64,000 nt of DNA, taken from Solimonas sp. SE-A11. GTDB taxonomy: Bacteria; Pseudomonadota; Gammaproteobacteria; Nevskiales; Nevskiaceae. The notes beneath the pieces were generated by a model. The model did not search any database. It had not been told where the DNA came from and saw only the letters and a program-made list of their open reading frames with translations. How positions within the stretch are numbered: position 1 is the stretch's first letter; each line of letters starts with the position of its first letter. The position numbers were made by a program, and so were the translations under genes. The stretch spans positions 1-64,000 of the forward strand of contig NZ_JAUASX010000012.1 of NCBI RefSeq assembly GCF_030345715.1, in the 5' to 3' direction. Positions 54,229 to 64,000 of the stretch are shown here, piece by piece.

Positions 54229-55152
54229 ATGTCGACACACACCCACGCCTTCAACGAAGGCAACCCTCTGGCGGAGAGCCGCACGCGTTGGGCGGTAGCA
54301 CTGACCTCGCTGATGATGGTGGTCGAGATCGCCGGCGGTTGGTTCTACAATTCAATGGCATTGCTGGCCGATGGCTGGCACATGAGTTCCCACGCTCTTG
54401 CGCTCGGCTTGGCGGCACTCGCTTACTCGCTGGCCCGCCGGCTTGCCAACGACCATCGCTTTGCATTCGGGACCTGGAAAATCGAGATCCTGGGTGGTTT
54501 CACCAGCGCGCTGTTGCTCCTGCTCGTGGCGTTCTCGATGGCCTATCAATCGATCGAGCGTCTGTACTCACCCACTCCGATTCACTACGACCAGGCGATC
54601 GTCATTGCCTTTGTCGGTCTGGCGGTCAATCTGGTCTGCGCAAAGCTCCTGCATGCCGGCGGACATCAGCAGCATGGCCATGATCACGCGCACGATCATG
54701 GACACAGCCATAGCCACGACCACGGCGCGCACGACCTCAATCTCAGGTCGGCCTACCTCCATGTTGTGGCCGACGCAATGACCTCGGTTCTGGCCATCGT
54801 CGCGCTTTTCGGTGGAAAGCTGTGGGGGGCCGACTGGCTCGACCCCACGATGGGCATCGTCGGAGCCGTGCTGGTCGGCACCTGGGCCATTGGCCTGCTG
54901 AAGTCCACCAGCCGCGTGCTGCTCGATGCGGAGATGGATGCGCCCGTGGTCGAGGAAATCCGCGAGGTGATTGCCCAAAGCCCGGTCAAGGCCTCGATCT
55001 CCGATCTGCATGTCTGGCGCGTGGCCACGGGCAAGTACGCATGCATCCTGCGGCTTTCGGTCGCTGGCCATGCGACGGCCGAGGAGTTCCACCGGCAACT
55101 GGCGGTGCATGAAGAACTGGTCCACGTCACGGTCGAGATCGCCGCAGCGTAG
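54229..55152 (+). CDS. dmeF: DmeF-type CDF exporter for Co/Ni
   Basis: The 307-residue CDF protein has the metal-site helices LLADGWHMSSHALALG and LHVVADAMTSVLAIVALFGG and a long His-rich loop (HQQHGHDHAHDHGHSHSHDH, near residues 145-165). These fit DmeF, which exports Co(II) and Ni(II). The ATG at 54229 places the first helix correctly; upstream codons overlap the operator. Expression should be relieved by Ni/Co through DmeR. Confidence 0.9.
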   Translation: MSTHTHAFNEGNPLAESRTRWAVALTSLMMVVEIAGGWFYNSMALLADGWHMSSHALALGLAALAYSLARRLANDHRFAFGTWKIEILGGFTSALLLLLVAFSMAYQSIERLYSPTPIHYDQAIVIAFVGLAVNLVCAKLLHAGGHQQHGHDHAHDHGHSHSHDHGAHDLNLRSAYLHVVADAMTSVLAIVALFGGKLWGADWLDPTMGIVGAVLVGTWAIGLLKSTSRVLLDAEMDAPVVEEIREVIAQSPVKASISDLHVWRVATGKYACILRLSVAGHATAEEFHRQLAVHEELVHVTVEIAAA

Positions 55153-55249
55153 GGACAACCATGCCCAGCTCTGACGTCCACGGCGGTTTTCGGCCTGCGG
55201 CCGTCCAGCCTGCTGGCCACCTTCAATCTAAATCGACTATTGTCCGCTG

Positions 55250-55618
55250 ATGTTCGCGCGCCTCGCCCCCATCCTGCTGTCGCTGTGCCTGCTGGCGGGC
55301 CTGAGCGGCTTGGGCCCGCATGTGCACCGGCATGCGCACGGGCATGATGAGGCACACAGCTACGTTGTTTCTGCGCTGGATATCGACCACGCCCAGGCCC
55401 ACGCCGAGGGCAGCCAGGATGATGACAGCAACAAGCTGGGGACCCGCGTTTCCCTGGACCTGCCCCAGCTTGGACCGGCACCTAGTGCCGTTCTGTCCAT
55501 CGACGTCGATGGCGTCCCAGGCTTGTTGCCCCTCCTCGCGGAGCAGCGTGTAACAGGGCCACCCCGATTCCTGCTGCCTCCCAGCCAGGCCCCTCCCCAG
55601 GCTTTCTCGACCGTTTAG
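55250..55618 (+). CDS. Small secreted His-rich protein heading the second czc operon
   Basis: The 122-residue product has a signal peptide (LAPILLSLCLLAGLSG), then a His-rich start to the mature part (PHVHRHAHGHDEAHSY) and an RFLLPPSQAPPQ end. It resembles the protein at 45256 in layout. It may bind Zn(II) or Co(II) in the periplasm. It is 59 bp upstream of the outer-membrane factor gene. Confidence 0.62.
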   Translation: MFARLAPILLSLCLLAGLSGLGPHVHRHAHGHDEAHSYVVSALDIDHAQAHAEGSQDDDSNKLGTRVSLDLPQLGPAPSAVLSIDVDGVPGLLPLLAEQRVTGPPRFLLPPSQAPPQAFSTV

Positions 55619-55677
55619 CGCGCCGCGCCCTCTGAAGGACGCGGCGTACATCCGCGTTCCTGGAAGAGGATTTCACC

Positions 55678-56933
55678 GTGTACCTTTCCGTTGTCTGGCG
55701 TCCTGCCGCTCTTGCGGCGGCGCTCACGCTCGTCGCGCCTGTGCTGGCTGCCGAGCCCCTTTCTTTGCGCGATGCCCTGCAGCGAGCAGAAGCTTCGCAT
55801 CCCGACCTGCAAGGATTTGATGCGGAGCGCTCAGGCGCCGCCGCCCGCCGCAGCCTGGCGGAGCGATCCCCCACGCCCGAGATCAGCGTCCTCCTGGAAG
55901 ATGCTTTTGGTAGCGGAGCCCGCAGCGGCCTTGATCGCGCCCAGTGGACCCTGAGCTTTTCCCAGGCCTTGGAGTTGGGCGACCAGCGCTCCAGCCGTCT
56001 GGGCGCGGCCGACTCCCGGGCCGTGGCCCTGACGGCCGACCAGGAACTGCGCCGCCGCGACGCCTTGGCTGAGGTTGCCCAGCGCTTCTTCGAGGCCGCC
56101 GCCGACCGCGAGCGTCTACGTCTTGCCGAAGAGAAGGTCGATCTGGCTCGCAAAAGTCTGGCGGCCGCAGACACTCGAGTTAGCTCTGCTCGCGCTCCTG
56201 TAGCCGAGCGCGCGCGTGCCCAGGCTGCTCTTTCCCAGGCAATTCTGGAACGAGAGCACGCCGAGCACGAGGAAATGAGCGCTCGGGTCGCATTGGCGGT
56301 CTCGATGGGCTCTCCCGAGCCGGACTTTGGCGAACTCAAAGCGCCCTTGTTCGATCTGCCCCCGCTGCGCCCACTGCCGGAGTTGCGTCAACGACTGAAG
56401 CAGAGACCGTCGGCTCGGGCTCGCCTGGCCGAAGCCGCCGCGCTGGAGGCGGAACGCCAGGCTGCGTTGGCGGCTGCTGGACTGCGACCGACCTTCATCG
56501 GCGGCGCACGCCGCTATGAGGACGGCAACGATGTCGCAGCAGTCGTCGGCGTTAGCCTGCCGCTGCTTGCGGGACGTCGGGCCCGGGACGAGGCCGCGCT
56601 CATCTCCGCCCGTCAGGAACAGACACAAGCCGAAGGCCAGGCCGCTCTGCTGCGCGCCGAAGAGCAGTTGTTCGAGCGCTACCAGGAACTCGGCCATGCC
56701 AAGGAAGCCCTGCGCTTGCTCGACACCGAAGTGCTGCCTGCTCGCCAGGAGGCACTCAAGCAGACCCAGTACGCCTATGACCGAGGGCGCTATGGCTACC
56801 TCGAACTGTCGCTGGTGCTCCAGGAGCTTGCCGACGCCCGTCGCGCCCGCTTGGACACGGCCCTGCGCTATCACTCGCTGCTCGCCGAACTCGAACGCAT
56901 TACCGGCGACCGTCTCATCGAAGGAAACACCCC

Positions 56934-56937
<4 letters not shown>
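55678..56937 (+). CDS. czcC: CzcC-type outer-membrane factor, second copy
   Basis: The 419-residue TolC-family protein has a signal peptide ending near PVLAAEP and motifs matching the copy at 45747 (GRYGYLELSLVLQELADARRA). It is rich in Ala and Arg in the coiled coils. The GTG at 55678 follows an AGAGGA site. It overlaps the adaptor start by four bases. Confidence 0.9.
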
Positions 56938-62678
<5,741 letters not shown>

Positions 62679-62699
62679 GACCACTGGAGCGCGAGAGAA

Positions 62700-62715
62700 G
62701 CGGCCGGTCGGCCGC
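62700..62715 (+). terminator. Possible terminator hairpin after the second czc operon
   Basis: GCGGCCG (62700-62706) and CGGCCGC (62709-62715) form a perfect 7-bp stem with a two-base loop 22 bp after the MFS stop. No T-tract follows, so termination would need Rho or another factor. Confidence 0.35.
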
Positions 62716-62878
62716 TGACGCCAAGACGTTGGGGAGCTACACCACAGCAACATTGACCAACAGCACTCGGCCCCGCCGCTGCGCCCCATGACAACCGAAT
62801 CAGGTTTCCACCAGCCAACAGGAGAGTTCTGTAGATAGTATTCACTGAAAAGGTGCCATCAAAGGCGGGGAAGGGAAC

Positions 62879-64000
62879 TTGGCTAGAATCCGATATGTCC
62901 AGATCAGGAACTTCCGCTCGATCAAATCCCTGGACTGGACACCAGGGCCGGGCATCAACTGCCTTATCGGCCCCGGCGATGCCGGCAAGTCGACGGTGCT
63001 CGACGCCATTGAAGCCTGCCTCTCACCGCGTCGTGTAATCACCTTCGCGGATACGGATTTTTACGGGCTCGACGTCACGCAACCGATCGAAATCACGGTC
63101 ACCCTCGGCGAGCTGTCCGATGAGCTGAAGGACATCGATCTCTATGGCGACTACCTGCGTGGATTCGATGAAGTGGTCGATGTCGTGGACGAACCCCACA
63201 GTAGTCTTGAAACCGTCCTCTCCCTCCAGCTGAAAGTTAACACGGATCTGGACCCCACTTGGCGGCTTTACTCTGACAGGACCGCCACGATCGATCCGGT
63301 GAGAAATCTCCCCTGGAAAGCCCGACTCGAGTTGAGCCCGATCCGGTTGGGCGGGCATCCCAATTCGAATCTCTCCTGGGCTCGTGGCTCCGTGCTCAAC
63401 AAGCTCTCGGAGGAGCGGGCGGACATGGGCGCGGAACTGGTCAAGGCCGCCCGAGATGCCAGGTCCAGCTTTGGCGAGGCCGCCGCCACGCAGCTGAAGT
63501 CGACACTCCAGACCGTGACGGCCACCGCCCAATATCTGGGCATCCCCATCGGGGGGGAGGCGAAGGCGCTGCTGGACGTCCACTCTGTCTCGTTCGCCGA
63601 GGGGGCGATTTCGCTACACACGGCTGCGGGGGTTCCCCTCCGTAGCCTTGGAACCGGCTCCAATCGGCTGTTGCTGGCCGGCTTGCACCGGACCGCAGCG
63701 GCCCGCGCCAGCGTCGTTTTGGCGGATGAAGTGGAGTACGGATTGGAGCCCCATCGGCTCACACGCTTGCTGCATTCCCTCGGGTCAAAAGAAGCGCCGC
63801 CGCCGCTGCAGGTCTTCATGACGACGCACTCCCCGGTGGTCGTTCGTGAACTGAGCGGAATTCAGCTGCACGTACTGCGTAATCTCGGTACCCAGCACCG
63901 TGCTTTCGAGGTGGGGGATACTGACGATATTCAAAGCACGGTTCGATGTGACCCCGAGGCTTTCCTGGCACATACGGTTTACGTCTGCGAGGGGGCCAGC
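62879..64000 (+). CDS. OLD-family ATPase/TOPRIM nuclease (partial, runs off the window)
   Basis: The frame has no stop before the right edge. It begins at a TTG at 62879 (LARIRYVQIRNFRSI) after an in-frame stop at 62846-62848, with AAGGGAAC upstream. The ABC-type Walker A reads IGPGDAGKST; later come VVLADEVEYGLEPHRL (Walker B) and VFMTTHSPVVVREL (a His switch). VYVCEGAS at the window end is the first TOPRIM motif. This is the layout of OLD nucleases, including GajA of Gabija phage defence. The partner gene, if any, lies to the right. It marks a change from metal resistance to mobile-element or defence content. Confidence 0.85.
   Translation, partial: MARIRYVQIRNFRSIKSLDWTPGPGINCLIGPGDAGKSTVLDAIEACLSPRRVITFADTDFYGLDVTQPIEITVTLGELSDELKDIDLYGDYLRGFDEVVDVVDEPHSSLETVLSLQLKVNTDLDPTWRLYSDRTATIDPVRNLPWKARLELSPIRLGGHPNSNLSWARGSVLNKLSEERADMGAELVKAARDARSSFGEAAATQLKSTLQTVTATAQYLGIPIGGEAKALLDVHSVSFAEGAISLHTAAGVPLRSLGTGSNRLLLAGLHRTAAARASVVLADEVEYGLEPHRLTRLLHSLGSKEAPPPLQVFMTTHSPVVVRELSGIQLHVLRNLGTQHRAFEVGDTDDIQSTVRCDPEAFLAHTVYVCEGAS

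Overview
The window is a GC-rich, gene-dense stretch of a Gram-negative proteobacterial replicon. Outer-membrane factors, lipoproteins, Tat signals and a TonB-dependent receptor show the Gram-negative envelope. Gene content and codon use suggest a gammaproteobacterium such as Xanthomonadales or Nevskiales, but that is inference, and chromosome versus plasmid cannot be decided. Almost all of it is a composite metal and metalloid resistance island covering arsenic, copper/silver, lead-type, zinc/cadmium/cobalt and nickel/cobalt functions.

Layout: (1) 1-9937 is an arsenic region. It opens with a tandem 24-bp repeat resembling an IS21-family end, then a TauD/TfdA-type dioxygenase coupled to an ArsO-like monooxygenase. 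A zinc-ribbon protein of unknown function and a Tat-exported PhoX phosphatase follow on the minus strand. The ars genes proper are arsC, a small secreted protein, arsR1, arsR2, arsI, aqpS, arsC, arsC and arsH. No ArsB, Acr3 or ArsP efflux pump is present, so arsenite probably leaves through the aquaglyceroporin. Three copies of one ArsR-type operator (ATTCGA-N6-TCGAA(T/G)) control the cluster. (2) 10038-12486 holds a minus-strand AraC regulator, a membrane protein and a sterol-desaturase-family enzyme. (3) 12682-20180 is a Cus-type Cu(I)/Ag(I) tripartite pump preceded and followed by small secreted proteins, one with three internal repeats, ending at a rho-independent terminator. (4) 20433-24615 holds copper-storage-like Cys-rich proteins, a DUF305 protein, a YheT-like hydrolase and a nuclease-like protein. 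(5) 35373 down to 24723 is a ten-gene minus-strand copper operon: CopL-like protein, outer-membrane factor with a Met/His tail, Met-rich protein, multicopper oxidase, cytochrome c fusion, CopA-type ATPase, rhodanese-cyclase fusion, outer-membrane protein, DUF411 protein and a MerR regulator without cysteine. (6) 35503-40993 holds a FecA-like receptor with a Fur box, then copZ, copA and cueR with two CueR-type promoters. (7) 41097-45078 is a pbr-like lead module. (8) 45256-53778 is a first czc operon with PII-like, CzcN-like, CzcD and DUF411 genes. (9) 53906-55152 is a DmeR/DmeF pair. (10) 55250-62678 is a second czc operon ending in an MFS exporter. (11) From 62879 an OLD-family ATPase/nuclease runs off the right edge.

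The modules divide the work by compartment. P-type ATPases, CDF proteins, the aquaporin and the MFS protein clear the cytoplasm; RND pumps, multicopper oxidase and Met/His/Cys-rich secreted proteins handle the periplasm. Csp proteins and CopZ buffer copper, and MerR-, ArsR- and RcnR-type sensors each sit next to recognisable operators. The most unusual items are the rhodanese-cyclase fusion and cytochrome c-SnoaL fusion inside the copper operon, the triple-repeat secreted protein, the apparently leaderless arsR2, an orphan MerR-type promoter aimed at the 3' end of the TonB receptor gene, and a small secreted leader gene before every one of the four outer-membrane factor genes.
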